Assembly: GCA_025656505.1 (NCBI GenBank)
Contig: JAHXHR010000028.1
Location: 1 to 33,238 of the forward strand
Direction of reading: 5' to 3'
Source of the DNA: Candidatus Thiodiazotropha sp. (ex Epidulcina cf. delphinae)
GTDB taxonomy: Bacteria; Pseudomonadota; Gammaproteobacteria; Chromatiales; Chromatiaceae
DNA length: 33,238 bases
Under the pieces are notes generated by a model, which did no database searches, had not been told where the DNA came from, and saw nothing but the letters and a program-made list of their open reading frames with translations. The translations under genes and the position numbers were made by a program. Shown here piece after piece: positions 8,636 to 18,364 of the stretch. Positions within the stretch are counted from its first letter, which is position 1, and each line of letters starts with the position of its first letter.

Positions 8636-11600
8636 GTGCGCATTAAAAGCCGACTGGTCATTACTGCTATTCTTCCCCTGTTGATGGGAGTGGCGGTGGT
8701 TGGGCTATTTTTCTGGGAATCCGATAAATCCAATGAATTCTCCCGGCAGCGGCTGGTTGTCGGACAGATTGCCAAGGCGGTTTTCGAACTCACTTTGGTT
8801 GGGCACGAATACCACACGGAAAACAGCATCCTTCGCACCAAGACTCAATGGCTGAAACGCTATCAATCCTTGCCGCTGCTGTTTCAAGAAACCCGATTCC
8901 AGTATCAAGACAACATTCAATACCTAGCGAGGCTGATGCTTACTCATCAAAACCTTGGCTATCTTTTTTCCAGATTGAAGCAGGCGCGTGATAACCCGGA
9001 TGTGCGGGGAGAAGCAAACAGGGAGTTGGTCACTATGCTGTCGGGTCAGATGCGGTCGAAACTGCATGAGATGTTGGCATATACGGATCGTCTCGTTCAT
9101 TCTATTGCTCAGAAGGAAAAGGAGCTTAACCGCCAGACACGCCTGTATGCGCTCATTTCGGCAGGATTGATTGCCGCTTTGAGCGCCCTGTCCTCATGGT
9201 TTATCAGCATGGGCATCCTGAATCCCGTGGCAAGGCTGCGCCTGGGTGCGGAGATTGTCGGCAAGGGCGACCTCTCGTATAAGGTGGGTAGCGGCGCGAA
9301 AGATGAAATCGGTGAGCTGTCTCGCGCCTTTGACGCCATGACCGACAACCTGCAACAGGTTACCGCCTCCCGTGAAGAACTGAGCCATGAGGTGAAGTTC
9401 CGCAAACAGATACAACGGAATCTGGAAAAAACCTCCGAGCAACTCAAACACAATCATGCGCTTATTCATGGTATAGAACGCTTACGCGACCAGTTCATAC
9501 AGGATGCCGATCCTTTCATCATGTTCGATAATCTGCTTCGGGAAATACTTGACCTCACCGCTAGCGAGTTCGGATTTATCGGTGACATCCTTCATGATAA
9601 AGAAGGCGATCCATACCTGAAAGCCTATGCTTTCACCAATATAGCCTGGGATGAAGAGAGCCGGAATTTCTATGAGAAAAACAAAGAGACCGGCTTCATT
9701 TTTAAAAAGTTGGATAACCTTTTCGGCCGGGTCATCACTTCGGAAAAAGTGGTAATCTCCAATGATCCGAAGCATGATCCCCGCGCCGCCGGCATCCCTC
9801 CAGGACACCCGGCACTCCGAGCATTTATGGGCATTCCCATCTATTACGGCGATAGGATGGTTGGGGAGATCGGCCTGGCCAATCGGAGCGGAGGTTATGA
9901 ACAGGCCATAAAGACTGAACTGCAACCCATCCTTGATGCCTGCGGACAGATTATAGTTGCCCGCCTGGACCGGGTGGAGCACCAGCAGGCGGAGAGATAC
10001 CGTCATGATAACGAGAGGCGTCTGAAGATGCTCATGGATCTGAATAAAGATGCCCGGCTGCTGGAGGAGAAGGAAATGCTGGAGCGTGCGGTTGATGTGG
10101 CCGTTGAGGCGACATACAGCAAGGTCGGCTACCTCCACCTAATCGACGATGACCAGGAAACACTCCACTTGTCCAGTTGGAACCAAGAGGCAATAAAACA
10201 GTGCCGTACGGAGCATGAAAAACACTATTCCATATCCGATGCCGGTATTTGGGCGGATACCGTTCGCTTTAGGAAAACGGTTGTACACAACGATTTTACC
10301 GATCAGGAAAAGCGCAAGGGGTTTCCCCAAGGACACTTGCCCCTGCTGCGCCACATGAGCACGCCCGCTATCGACCGCGACAAGGTGCAAATGATCATCG
10401 GTGTAGGGAACAAGGAAGAGCCCTACGATGACAATAATATCCAGCAACTGGAATTGGTCGCCCAGGATGTTCTGAAGATCTTTATCCAGCGGCAAGCCGA
10501 ACAGGGTCTGCGTGAGGCCAAGGAGAGCGCCGAGATGGCCAACCAGGCCAAGGGCAGTTTTCTGGCCAATATGAGCCATGAGATCCGCACCCCGATGAAC
10601 ACCATCATCGGCATGGGCTATCTCGCGCTTCAAACCGACCTCTCAGAAAAACAGCGTCATTACATCGAAAAGATCAATGCATCGGCCAACAATCTCCTCT
10701 GTATCATCAACGATATCCTGGATTTCTCCAAAATCGAGGCAGGGAAACTTGAATTGGATTTGTCCCCCTTTGATCTGGATGAGGTGCTGAAGTTACTGAG
10801 AGACACCACCCTGGCCAAGGTTGGGAGCAAGGAGATCGAAGTGCTTTACTCCGTTCCCCCGGCCATTCCCCGCACCCTGGTCGGTGATCCGATCCGCCTG
10901 GGCCAGATACTCACCAACCTGTGCGACAACGCGGTCAAATTCACGGATCGCGGGGCAATTGTCATCAGCATCAAAGAGGTAGCCTCACATACAAAATGGA
11001 TTACGCTGCAGTTCTCGATACGCGACACCGGTATCGGTATGAGCGAGGAGCAGATCAGAAAACTTTTCGGTCCCTTTCAACAGGCCGACAGCTCCACCAC
11101 CCGGAAATATGGAGGCACCGGTTTAGGTCTCAGTATTTCCCTGGATCTGGTGGAACTGATGGGTGGAGGCATGACAGCTATAGGCAAGCAGGGAGAAGGC
11201 GCCGAGTTCACCTTCACCGCAACATTCGGTCTGCGGGAAAAAGACAAGGAGGATAGCCTGATTATACCGCAGAATCTTATGGGCTTACGTATCCTCGTGG
11301 TTGATGACAATAGGGATGCCTGTGAGATCCTGCAAACTTTGTTGACCTCATTATCTTTCGAGAATTCCGCTGCATCGTCAGGACCGAAAGCGCTGGAAGA
11401 GCTGGAAAGAGCGTCTAACGCCGATGAGCCCCCTTACAGGCTGGTCCTCATGGATTGGAAAATGCCTGGGATGGATGGTGTGGAGACCAGTCAAAGAATA
11501 CGGAAGCATCGGTTTGTTACAGACATTCCCATCATTATCATGGTGTCCGCCTTCCATCGTGATGAAGTGATGCTTCAGGCAGAAGAGTCCGGTTTGGGGG

Positions 11601-12781
11601 CTTATCTTCAAAAGCCTGTAACCGCTTCAGATCTGTTCGACAGCATCTTGACGGTATTCGGTGAGAAAACGGAGAGATTGAAATATCCTCATCCGGACGA
11701 AGCGGTATCAGAGGAGGTTTTACATAAGATTCATGGAGCCCGGGTGTTGGTGGTGGAGGATTTCAAGTCCAATCAAGAGGTGGCGGAGGAAATCCTGATA
11801 CAACGCGGAATGGAGGTAACCCTGGCGAATAACGGCGAGGAAGCCATTGACGCCATCGAGAATAGTGACAAACCTTTCGACATGGTTCTTATGGATATTC
11901 AAATGCCGGTTATGGACGGACATGAGGCGACTAAAATAATCCGTGAGAACCCGAAATTCAGGGATCTACCCATTATCGCCATGACAGCCGGCGCCATGGC
12001 GGGGGATGTGAAGATGTGCCTGGCCTCGGGAATGAACGACCATATCGCAAAGCCCATCGATATCAATAAGCTTTGTCAGTCCCTGCTGCGCTGGATTAAA
12101 CCGATGGAGAGGAAGATGGACGTTGCCATGGTGAAGGCGTCACAAGTGGAAGATGACTCATCACTGCCCGCACAACTGGAAGGTGTGGATCTTGAAGCCG
12201 GGTTAGCGCGTTTAGGGGGAAACCGAACACGCTATGGCAAACTCCTGCGGGATTTCGTGCGCAACCATGCGGAGATCTTAAAACGAATTCGAGTTGCCGT
12301 TGAGCAAGGGAAGCGTGACACTGCCGGGAAACTTGCTCATGGGCTGAAAGGCGTGGCGGGTAACATCGGCGCCACGGCCTTGCAGGATGCCGCCCAGCGC
12401 TTGGAGTCGAGCCTTGCCGGCGTGTGGGATGAGGAAAAACCTGACGCCCTGTTGGATGTTTTAGAAAAGGCGTCGAACATCGTGCTGGATTCAACGGCGA
12501 CAATTGACCCGCCCAGGGCGGATCTCAAGCAACCGGAGGAGGCGTTCACCGAAGATAATCTGGTCGAGCTACGTACGCTTGTGGCCGAACTGGATCAGTT
12601 CCTGAACGAGAATGACTTCCGCGCTCAACGGGCATTCGAGGCGCTGACGGCCCGTTTGCCGAGATGGGGAAGCAGCGTATCTCAGAAGCGTCTGGCGGCG
12701 GCGATGAAACATCTGGACGCTGACAAAGCGCTGAGGCACCTCAGGGAGGTCGCTCGGGACTTGGATATTGCCGAGGAGTGA
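8636..12781 (+). CDS. Hybrid sensor histidine kinase (TM-HAMP-GAF-GAF-HisKA-HATPase-REC-REC-Hpt)
   Basis: HAMP around [24 protein letters not shown]; two GAF-like regions; [16 protein letters not shown]; HATPase [27 protein letters not shown] and [11 protein letters not shown] receivers; Hpt [20 protein letters not shown] start. Confidence 0.88.
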   Translation: MRIKSRLVITAILPLLMGVAVVGLFFWESDKSNEFSRQRLVVGQIAKAVFELTLVGHEYHTENSILRTKTQWLKRYQSLPLLFQETRFQYQDNIQYLARLMLTHQNLGYLFSRLKQARDNPDVRGEANRELVTMLSGQMRSKLHEMLAYTDRLVHSIAQKEKELNRQTRLYALISAGLIAALSALSSWFISMGILNPVARLRLGAEIVGKGDLSYKVGSGAKDEIGELSRAFDAMTDNLQQVTASREELSHEVKFRKQIQRNLEKTSEQLKHNHALIHGIERLRDQFIQDADPFIMFDNLLREILDLTASEFGFIGDILHDKEGDPYLKAYAFTNIAWDEESRNFYEKNKETGFIFKKLDNLFGRVITSEKVVISNDPKHDPRAAGIPPGHPALRAFMGIPIYYGDRMVGEIGLANRSGGYEQAIKTELQPILDACGQIIVARLDRVEHQQAERYRHDNERRLKMLMDLNKDARLLEEKEMLERAVDVAVEATYSKVGYLHLIDDDQETLHLSSWNQEAIKQCRTEHEKHYSISDAGIWADTVRFRKTVVHNDFTDQEKRKGFPQGHLPLLRHMSTPAIDRDKVQMIIGVGNKEEPYDDNNIQQLELVAQDVLKIFIQRQAEQGLREAKESAEMANQAKGSFLANMSHEIRTPMNTIIGMGYLALQTDLSEKQRHYIEKINASANNLLCIINDILDFSKIEAGKLELDLSPFDLDEVLKLLRDTTLAKVGSKEIEVLYSVPPAIPRTLVGDPIRLGQILTNLCDNAVKFTDRGAIVISIKEVASHTKWITLQFSIRDTGIGMSEEQIRKLFGPFQQADSSTTRKYGGTGLGLSISLDLVELMGGGMTAIGKQGEGAEFTFTATFGLREKDKEDSLIIPQNLMGLRILVVDDNRDACEILQTLLTSLSFENSAASSGPKALEELERASNADEPPYRLVLMDWKMPGMDGVETSQRIRKHRFVTDIPIIIMVSAFHRDEVMLQAEESGLGAYLQKPVTASDLFDSILTVFGEKTERLKYPHPDEAVSEEVLHKIHGARVLVVEDFKSNQEVAEEILIQRGMEVTLANNGEEAIDAIENSDKPFDMVLMDIQMPVMDGHEATKIIRENPKFRDLPIIAMTAGAMAGDVKMCLASGMNDHIAKPIDINKLCQSLLRWIKPMERKMDVAMVKASQVEDDSSLPAQLEGVDLEAGLARLGGNRTRYGKLLRDFVRNHAEILKRIRVAVEQGKRDTAGKLAHGLKGVAGNIGATALQDAAQRLESSLAGVWDEEKPDALLDVLEKASNIVLDSTATIDPPRADLKQPEEAFTEDNLVELRTLVAELDQFLNENDFRAQRAFEALTARLPRWGSSVSQKRLAAAMKHLDADKALRHLREVARDLDIAEE

Positions 12782-12787
12782 CAAAGC

Positions 12788-13687
12788 ATCGACACCAAGG
12801 CCACACTGCTGATCGTCGATGATGAACCCACCAACATCCAAGTGTTGGGAGAGATTTTTCAGAACGACTACCGGATTCTTTGGGCCACCTCAGGTGAGAA
12901 AGCGCTGCAGATCGCACGCAGTAAAATACCTGATCTGATTCTTCTCGACATTATGATGCCGAGCATGGATGGATACAAGGTCTGCGAAAAGCTGCGCAAA
13001 GACGACTTTACACAATCGATTCCCGTGATCTTCGTCACGGCGTTGGAGCAGACGCAATACGAGATGACCGGTCTGGAGTCGGGAGCCGTAGACTATCTCA
13101 CCAAACCGATCAATCCGGGGATAGCCAAACTCCGGGTGCGAAACCATCTTCAACTGAAACAGGCCAGGGACCAGTTGGAGAGACTGGCTGACACCGACGG
13201 TCTTACCGATATCCCAAATCGCCGCTATTTCGATCAGCGCATGATTCAGGAATGGTATCGAGCCCTGCGAACGCAATCCTTCCTCTCTCTGCTAATTGCT
13301 GATATCGACTTTTTCAAGGCATTCAATGACAGCTACGGACATTTGGTAGGCGATAAATGCCTGAAACGCCTCACCAAGACACTGTCAGAAAATCTGGTTC
13401 GTGCAACGGACATGGTCGCTCGATACGGAGGAGAAGAGTTCGTCTGCCTGTTGCCGAATACGGATCATAAGGGCCTGTACCTTATCGGTGAAAAGCTTCG
13501 TCACGCTGTTTCCGCCCTGAAAATACCACACCGAAATTCCAAGGTTGCAGATCATGTCACCCTGAGTCTCGGTGGCGCCACAATGGTCCCGGATTCCGGG
13601 CGAAATCCGGAAGAACTACTGAAAATTGCAGATCAGAATCTTTATAAGGCGAAGAAGGAGGGTCGTAACCGGCTCATTCAATCATAA
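12788..13687 (+). CDS. Response regulator REC-GGDEF (diguanylate cyclase); 5' end disrupted or unresolved
   Basis: LLIVDDEPTNIQVLGEIFQNDYRI...LDIMMPSMDGYKVCEKLR...VTALEQ; ADIDFFKAFNDSYGHLVGDKCL...RATDMVARYGGEEF (I-site RxxD). First in-frame standard start is GTG 12842, inside the REC domain. Confidence 0.8.
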   Translation: MDTKATLLIVDDEPTNIQVLGEIFQNDYRILWATSGEKALQIARSKIPDLILLDIMMPSMDGYKVCEKLRKDDFTQSIPVIFVTALEQTQYEMTGLESGAVDYLTKPINPGIAKLRVRNHLQLKQARDQLERLADTDGLTDIPNRRYFDQRMIQEWYRALRTQSFLSLLIADIDFFKAFNDSYGHLVGDKCLKRLTKTLSENLVRATDMVARYGGEEFVCLLPNTDHKGLYLIGEKLRHAVSALKIPHRNSKVADHVTLSLGGATMVPDSGRNPEELLKIADQNLYKAKKEGRNRLIQS

Positions 13688-13703
13688 GCGTGCAATTCGC
13701 CCC

Positions 13704-13891
13704 GTTAGTCCGGGTGAAATATCCGGGTTAGCCCTGCCCATTACCCACAAATATTTCCACCCTTTAAAAACAACGAGTTACAAACCATACCCCTAACAGC
13801 CAACAAAAATATGAACCTAACGAAAACAACAGGTTATGTCATGTCTGTTCCCATATTTCAGACTTATGGGTAATGGGCAGGGTTAGCCCGG
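13704..13891. repeat. Inverted-repeat element (MITE-like) with a REP-like palindrome at its left end
   Basis: GTTAGTCCGGGTGAAATATCCGGGTTAGC palindrome (13704-13732); 25-bp terminal arms 13723-13747 / 13867-13891 with 2 mismatches. Confidence 0.7.
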
Positions 13892-13985
13892 TTCCCCCAG
13901 TCGGTGAATAGGCAAATCGAAGTTAATAGTTTGCCTATCAGTAGTTTAGTATCAGAATGGAGCGATCAACTGCGGTTTTTAAGAT

Positions 13986-14071
13986 CTCAAGTTTCGGAGT
14001 TCGTCCTGTTTACATCATGCGCTCCCACATAGAACATGGAAACGAGTTGAATTTGAACGCCGAAACTTGAG
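13986..14071. repeat. 12-bp inverted repeat
   Basis: CTCAAGTTTCGG (13986-13997) / CCGAAACTTGAG (14060-14071), perfect. Confidence 0.6.
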
Positions 14072-14362
14072 TTAAGATGATAAACAATGGGGGTAAAGGG
14101 CGTATACCTGGTATTCAGCGAATTCACCTCAAATAGAATTATTATTCCTATTCCGTGCCGATTCGTACGCCTCGATTGGGAAAATTGTCAGATCGGCCAA
14201 GGGAAGACCCTTCTTCCCCATCAGGTCAGACCTGTAGAAAACCTTGGAGATGCCGATATAGCAGTAGCGTAGATGATTTTGTTCACCATATAGCGGCAAA
14301 GGAACCACTTTCATATTAAAGAATATACTTAAATATATGTTAATTCAACTGTTTATCGCTCT

Positions 14363-15439
14363 ATGCTCAAGCGAATTCTAATTTTGTACATAGGATACGC
14401 AACCTTACTTGCAACAAGGTGTAAACCTGCGAAAAGCCCTTTCAGTGCTCTGATACTGCTGTCAACAGCGCCTCTCGTCTTTTATACCAAAACCACATAT
14501 GCAGCGTTGGATTGGGGCCTGGGGCTCAATAGCCGATGGGCCATTGATATTTCGAGTAAAGCGTCATGGGATCCTGATACTCACCACTCAGCCATGGCGC
14601 ACGCATTCGGCCTGGACTTTCACAAGGTGTTCTCCAGTGAATCAGGCGATATCGGCACGTTGGTTTTCCAACCATACCTTGTTTCTTTAAATAATGTCCC
14701 CAATCCCCCATTCTTTTTTGATGATGGCAACGACACGGAACTGACCTGGCGTATCGCCAATTTCAATTACACAGCCCTTTCTGAGGGAGAGTTCAATATC
14801 CGCGCAGGCCATTTTGAAATACCGTTCGGACTTGAACAGAATATTGACACGAATGGCGCGCTCCGCCAGTACACTTTCAGCGATCGCGGCATAAAGGCGG
14901 ACTGGGGCATTTCGGTAAATGGCGTGTTACCCGCGTTGGATTATGAAATCGCCCTGACACGAGGGTCCGGAAACGAAATCGAAAACCAGGAAAATCCATA
15001 TATCATTTCCGGCCGTATCGGATCACCTTCATATAAAAATCTGGTTAGCGGGTTTTCCTGGTTGTATGGCGATGTTCTAGGCGCCGTCGGTGTGACTCGG
15101 CTAAAAAGAGCCGCTGTCGACGTTGCGTATTATTACCACAACTGGGAGTTCCTGATGGAACTCTCCGGAGGAAAAAACGAACATACAGACACCCTTAACT
15201 CATTGATTGAGGTTTCATGGAGAAATGCCTTAGAGGATCTTCACCTCTACATCCAGTGGAGGCATTTGCAACTCAAACCGGAAAGCCGTTGGGAGGCAGG
15301 TGATGATATTGCCGCAGGCGTCCGCTGGTTGCCTATGCCATACTTAGAAATCAGCACGCAATATGAAAAGCAAGTTGACTTGATAAAACAACAGCAGAAC
15401 CCTACACGGTTAACGCTTCAATTTCGCCTGCGTATATAA
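14363..15439 (+). CDS. Outer-membrane beta-barrel/porin-like protein
   Basis: Signal-like N-terminus; alternating amphipathic strands; C-terminal TRLTLQFRLRI strand; FNIRAGHFEIPFGLEQN porin-like. Confidence 0.65.
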   Translation: MLKRILILYIGYATLLATRCKPAKSPFSALILLSTAPLVFYTKTTYAALDWGLGLNSRWAIDISSKASWDPDTHHSAMAHAFGLDFHKVFSSESGDIGTLVFQPYLVSLNNVPNPPFFFDDGNDTELTWRIANFNYTALSEGEFNIRAGHFEIPFGLEQNIDTNGALRQYTFSDRGIKADWGISVNGVLPALDYEIALTRGSGNEIENQENPYIISGRIGSPSYKNLVSGFSWLYGDVLGAVGVTRLKRAAVDVAYYYHNWEFLMELSGGKNEHTDTLNSLIEVSWRNALEDLHLYIQWRHLQLKPESRWEAGDDIAAGVRWLPMPYLEISTQYEKQVDLIKQQQNPTRLTLQFRLRI

Positions 15440-15457
15440 AATGCCGGGAGCTGTAAC

Positions 15458-16063
15458 ATGAACAAAGCTACTTACCTAATATGCAGGGTAATCATCGTTA
15501 TGCTTGCAAGCAACAACATGGCGTTTGGCGCCTATTGTTCTTTGCGTGATCCGATTGCCGCCATTAAGACGCTCTATCAGGGTTCGAATCAATATCGCTC
15601 GATTGTCGCAGCTATTACTGATGAAAACAAGAATAGTGTAAAAGAGCGTCTTCCCTTTACCTTGCACCGGAGTGAAATCGGAAAACATACCCTATATTTG
15701 GTGCTTGAAAACAATAAGCCCCATGGTTTTGTCCATGCCAGATCAGAATTGGCTGAGTGGGGTCTCATAGAGATTGCATGGGGCATGAATTTCGACATGA
15801 CAATCAACGGATTGTTTTTTCAACGTTGCCGAAGCCCGAAATGCAGCCGGGAACTCACTGACAGGCTTAACGTACTATTAAAAAGCAGATCATTTAGTGA
15901 AATCCGCAAAATGCTGACGAAAAACGGCGCTGAAACCACTGCGCATATAGCATCTGACTTCGCAAAATCCGGGGATCTGGCCTTATTAGCCATTAGGTCG
16001 GCCCTGAAAACCATAGCCATTACCGAAATTGCCTGGAAAAAAGAGATTACTGAACTCAAATGA
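15458..16063 (+). CDS. Secreted protein of unknown function
   Basis: Signal peptide MNKATYLICRVIIVMLASNNMAFGAYC; good RBS; between porin and GGDEF/EAL genes. Confidence 0.6.
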   Translation: MNKATYLICRVIIVMLASNNMAFGAYCSLRDPIAAIKTLYQGSNQYRSIVAAITDENKNSVKERLPFTLHRSEIGKHTLYLVLENNKPHGFVHARSELAEWGLIEIAWGMNFDMTINGLFFQRCRSPKCSRELTDRLNVLLKSRSFSEIRKMLTKNGAETTAHIASDFAKSGDLALLAIRSALKTIAITEIAWKKEITELK

Positions 16064-16128
16064 TCCGCATCAGTACACTAATGAGTACATCGGTTCAGCG
16101 GTATTGATGTATTACGAAGCATCTGACA

Positions 16129-18168
16129 ATGAGTATTAAAACGTACTTGGCTATCTTGATCCTCACCTGTCTGGCAGGAGGGTATGCTCTGGAAGCCGCT
16201 CTTTCCAGGCAATTCGACAATATCCATGAACTGTCTGATAGATATAATACCGATTTACTATGGGAAAAAGATCTTCAACGCACGGGCGAGAATACCGCAC
16301 AATTCCTAATCTCAGTCGATTTAATACTTGGCTCAGGAAATACATATCTTCTGGACGGTACATTCAAAAAAGGCGTTCTCTTACATGATTCTTTTACCGA
16401 GTTATCAAAAAACACTTCATTGCTAGTGAACTCAAACATATTGGCGGAATCCGCAAAACAGATCAGATCCATCAATGAGCTATTAGCCAAGGCCGACAAT
16501 CTTACGAACGATAACTATTTAGAGAAAAAATTATCTGAACTTCTTATTCAGCATGACCAACTGGGTCGTCTACTGGAAAAAAACATTCGGGCCGCCATGT
16601 ATGATATAAGGGAAAAACTGCACCAGGATGCGTTGGCTCTTAATGATAAAAAAGACCATGCGGCTATGATAAGGCATATCTCCAGGGGTCTATTCTCACT
16701 ACTCATCGCCATACTCTGGTATTGGGCAAGTAAGCAAATCAGCATACCGCTAAGAAACTTGAAAGCATTATCCGCCAACGCGCTCACCGGAAATAGCTTT
16801 GAAGCCATCGCTTCAGGACCAAAAGAGATTATTGATTTGAGCAATCACCTGGAGGATCTGACAGCAACACTTTTCTATCAGGCTTCTCACGATCAATTAA
16901 CCGGCCTCTATAATCGCAGGGCATTTGAACGTTTTCTAAAAAAGAAACCGGATGAAGGTGAAAGTCACATCCAAACCAACGCGCTATGCTTCATCGATCT
17001 CGACTATTTCAAAACGATCAATGATGCATGCGGACATGCGGAAGGTGATAAATTACTCGCCAGTGTGGCTCATGTCCTCACCAGTAAAGTTCGCGCCAGC
17101 GATATTATTGCCCGTATAGGCGGAGACGAATTCGCTATCCTGTTTATCGGCTGCGAACTGGAAGAGGCTTTACGCATCAGTGAGGGCATCAGAACCGGCA
17201 TTAACGATATACAGCATAGTTGTGGCAATAAATATTTTCAGGTAGGAGCAAGTATTGGCGTAACCGAAATCGTGGGTAGTAAACGGATAATAACGGAAAT
17301 CCTGAATTCAGCGGATATTGCCTGCAGCATTGCAAAAGAGTCGGGCAGAAACAAAGTTCATGCTTTCGATCACGGCAGTGAATTATCCGTCCTACATCGC
17401 AAACAGATGATATCTGTCGAACAGATCAAGGATGCCGTCACTCATAACAATTTTAAATTATTCAAACAGGATATCGTACCCTTTGATTTACAGGCTAATG
17501 CTAACGTCAGAATGGAAATATTGCTTAGAATGCAACAACCGAACGGCGGCATTATAGCGCCTGATAATTTCCTTCCGGTGGCTGAGCGTTACCAGTTGTC
17601 GAATCGCATTGATCGTTGGGTGATCAATCAGACCATCGACTGGTTCCACAGGCATCCGATCGAACTGGAAAATACCGAGTCTATTTCTATAAATCTTTCA
17701 GTCCAGTCTTTATCGGACAATGACCTGAAGAAATTCATTATTGAAAAATTAAAACACGATGACTTTCCCGCTGACAGACTCTATTTTGAAATAAAGGAAG
17801 CTGAGGCAATGTCCAATATTGATGATGCAAAACGATTTATGCAAGAACTAGGTTATCACGGCTGCAAATTCGCACTGGATAACTTCGGCAGTGGGCACTC
17901 ATCCTATGCCTACTTAAAGCAGTTACCGACCGATATCATCAAAATTGACGGCGCTTTGGTAAAAGAGATGACTAATAACTCAGTCGACTATGCAACGGTA
18001 AAATCGATAGTAGAAATATCAAAAGCGGTTAATCAGTTAACCATTGCAGGGTCCGTGGAAAATGATGAAATTGCGGAATCCCTAAGAAAACTGAATGTTG
18101 ATTTCGCACAGGGATTCCTCTTCTCCAAACCTGAACCTCTTGATAATTACAAAGTTCCTAAAAATTAA
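16129..18168 (+). CDS. Membrane GGDEF-EAL protein with divergent EAL domain
   Basis: N-terminal TM sensor; RASDIIARIGGDEF (I-site plus GGDEF); EAL as MEILLR; ALDNFGSGHSSYAYLKQLPTDIIKID; QGFLFSKP. Confidence 0.88.
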   Translation: MSIKTYLAILILTCLAGGYALEAALSRQFDNIHELSDRYNTDLLWEKDLQRTGENTAQFLISVDLILGSGNTYLLDGTFKKGVLLHDSFTELSKNTSLLVNSNILAESAKQIRSINELLAKADNLTNDNYLEKKLSELLIQHDQLGRLLEKNIRAAMYDIREKLHQDALALNDKKDHAAMIRHISRGLFSLLIAILWYWASKQISIPLRNLKALSANALTGNSFEAIASGPKEIIDLSNHLEDLTATLFYQASHDQLTGLYNRRAFERFLKKKPDEGESHIQTNALCFIDLDYFKTINDACGHAEGDKLLASVAHVLTSKVRASDIIARIGGDEFAILFIGCELEEALRISEGIRTGINDIQHSCGNKYFQVGASIGVTEIVGSKRIITEILNSADIACSIAKESGRNKVHAFDHGSELSVLHRKQMISVEQIKDAVTHNNFKLFKQDIVPFDLQANANVRMEILLRMQQPNGGIIAPDNFLPVAERYQLSNRIDRWVINQTIDWFHRHPIELENTESISINLSVQSLSDNDLKKFIIEKLKHDDFPADRLYFEIKEAEAMSNIDDAKRFMQELGYHGCKFALDNFGSGHSSYAYLKQLPTDIIKIDGALVKEMTNNSVDYATVKSIVEISKAVNQLTIAGSVENDEIAESLRKLNVDFAQGFLFSKPEPLDNYKVPKN

Positions 18169-18174
18169 CGGGAA

Positions 18175-18345
18175 TTCGTTTGAGCATTTTCATGATGGTG
18201 GTTTTACCCGCGCCGTTGTGGTCGAGCAGGCCAACGATCTCCCTTTGACCGATCTAGCCCGGATATTTCACCCGGGCTAGAATGAGACCTGGTCGACTGC
18301 CGTCAGATCGCCGTAGATTCGGGTTAAAGATTTAACTCGGATCAT
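18175..18345 (-). pseudogene. Relic of an ABC transporter ATPase gene, N-terminal part only, interrupted by a REP palindrome
   Basis: Minus strand from ATG 18345: MIRVKSLTRIYGDLTAVDQVSF then stop at the REP; resumes from 18250 in another frame as GQREIVGLLDHNGAGKTTIMKML. RBS GGTAGGAG upstream of the ATG. Confidence 0.75.
18254..18280. repeat. REP-like palindrome
   Basis: CTAGCCCGG-ATATTTCAC-CCGGGCTAG; matches the reverse complement of the palindrome at 13704-13732. Confidence 0.8.
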
Positions 18346-18364
18346 CAATGGACTCCTACCGTCA

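Noticed and set aside
9482-10633. Minus-strand ORFs (218 and 164 aa) inside the hybrid kinase
   Set aside because: Antisense of a well-supported GAF/kinase gene; no family resemblance.
14087-14314. Overlapping 61-aa ORFs on both strands before the porin
   Set aside because: Possible gene remnant, but no recognisable motif on either strand; not supportable.
18095-18280. 61-aa plus-strand ORF after the GGDEF/EAL gene
   Set aside because: Better explained as the complement of the ABC-ATPase relic and REP palindrome.
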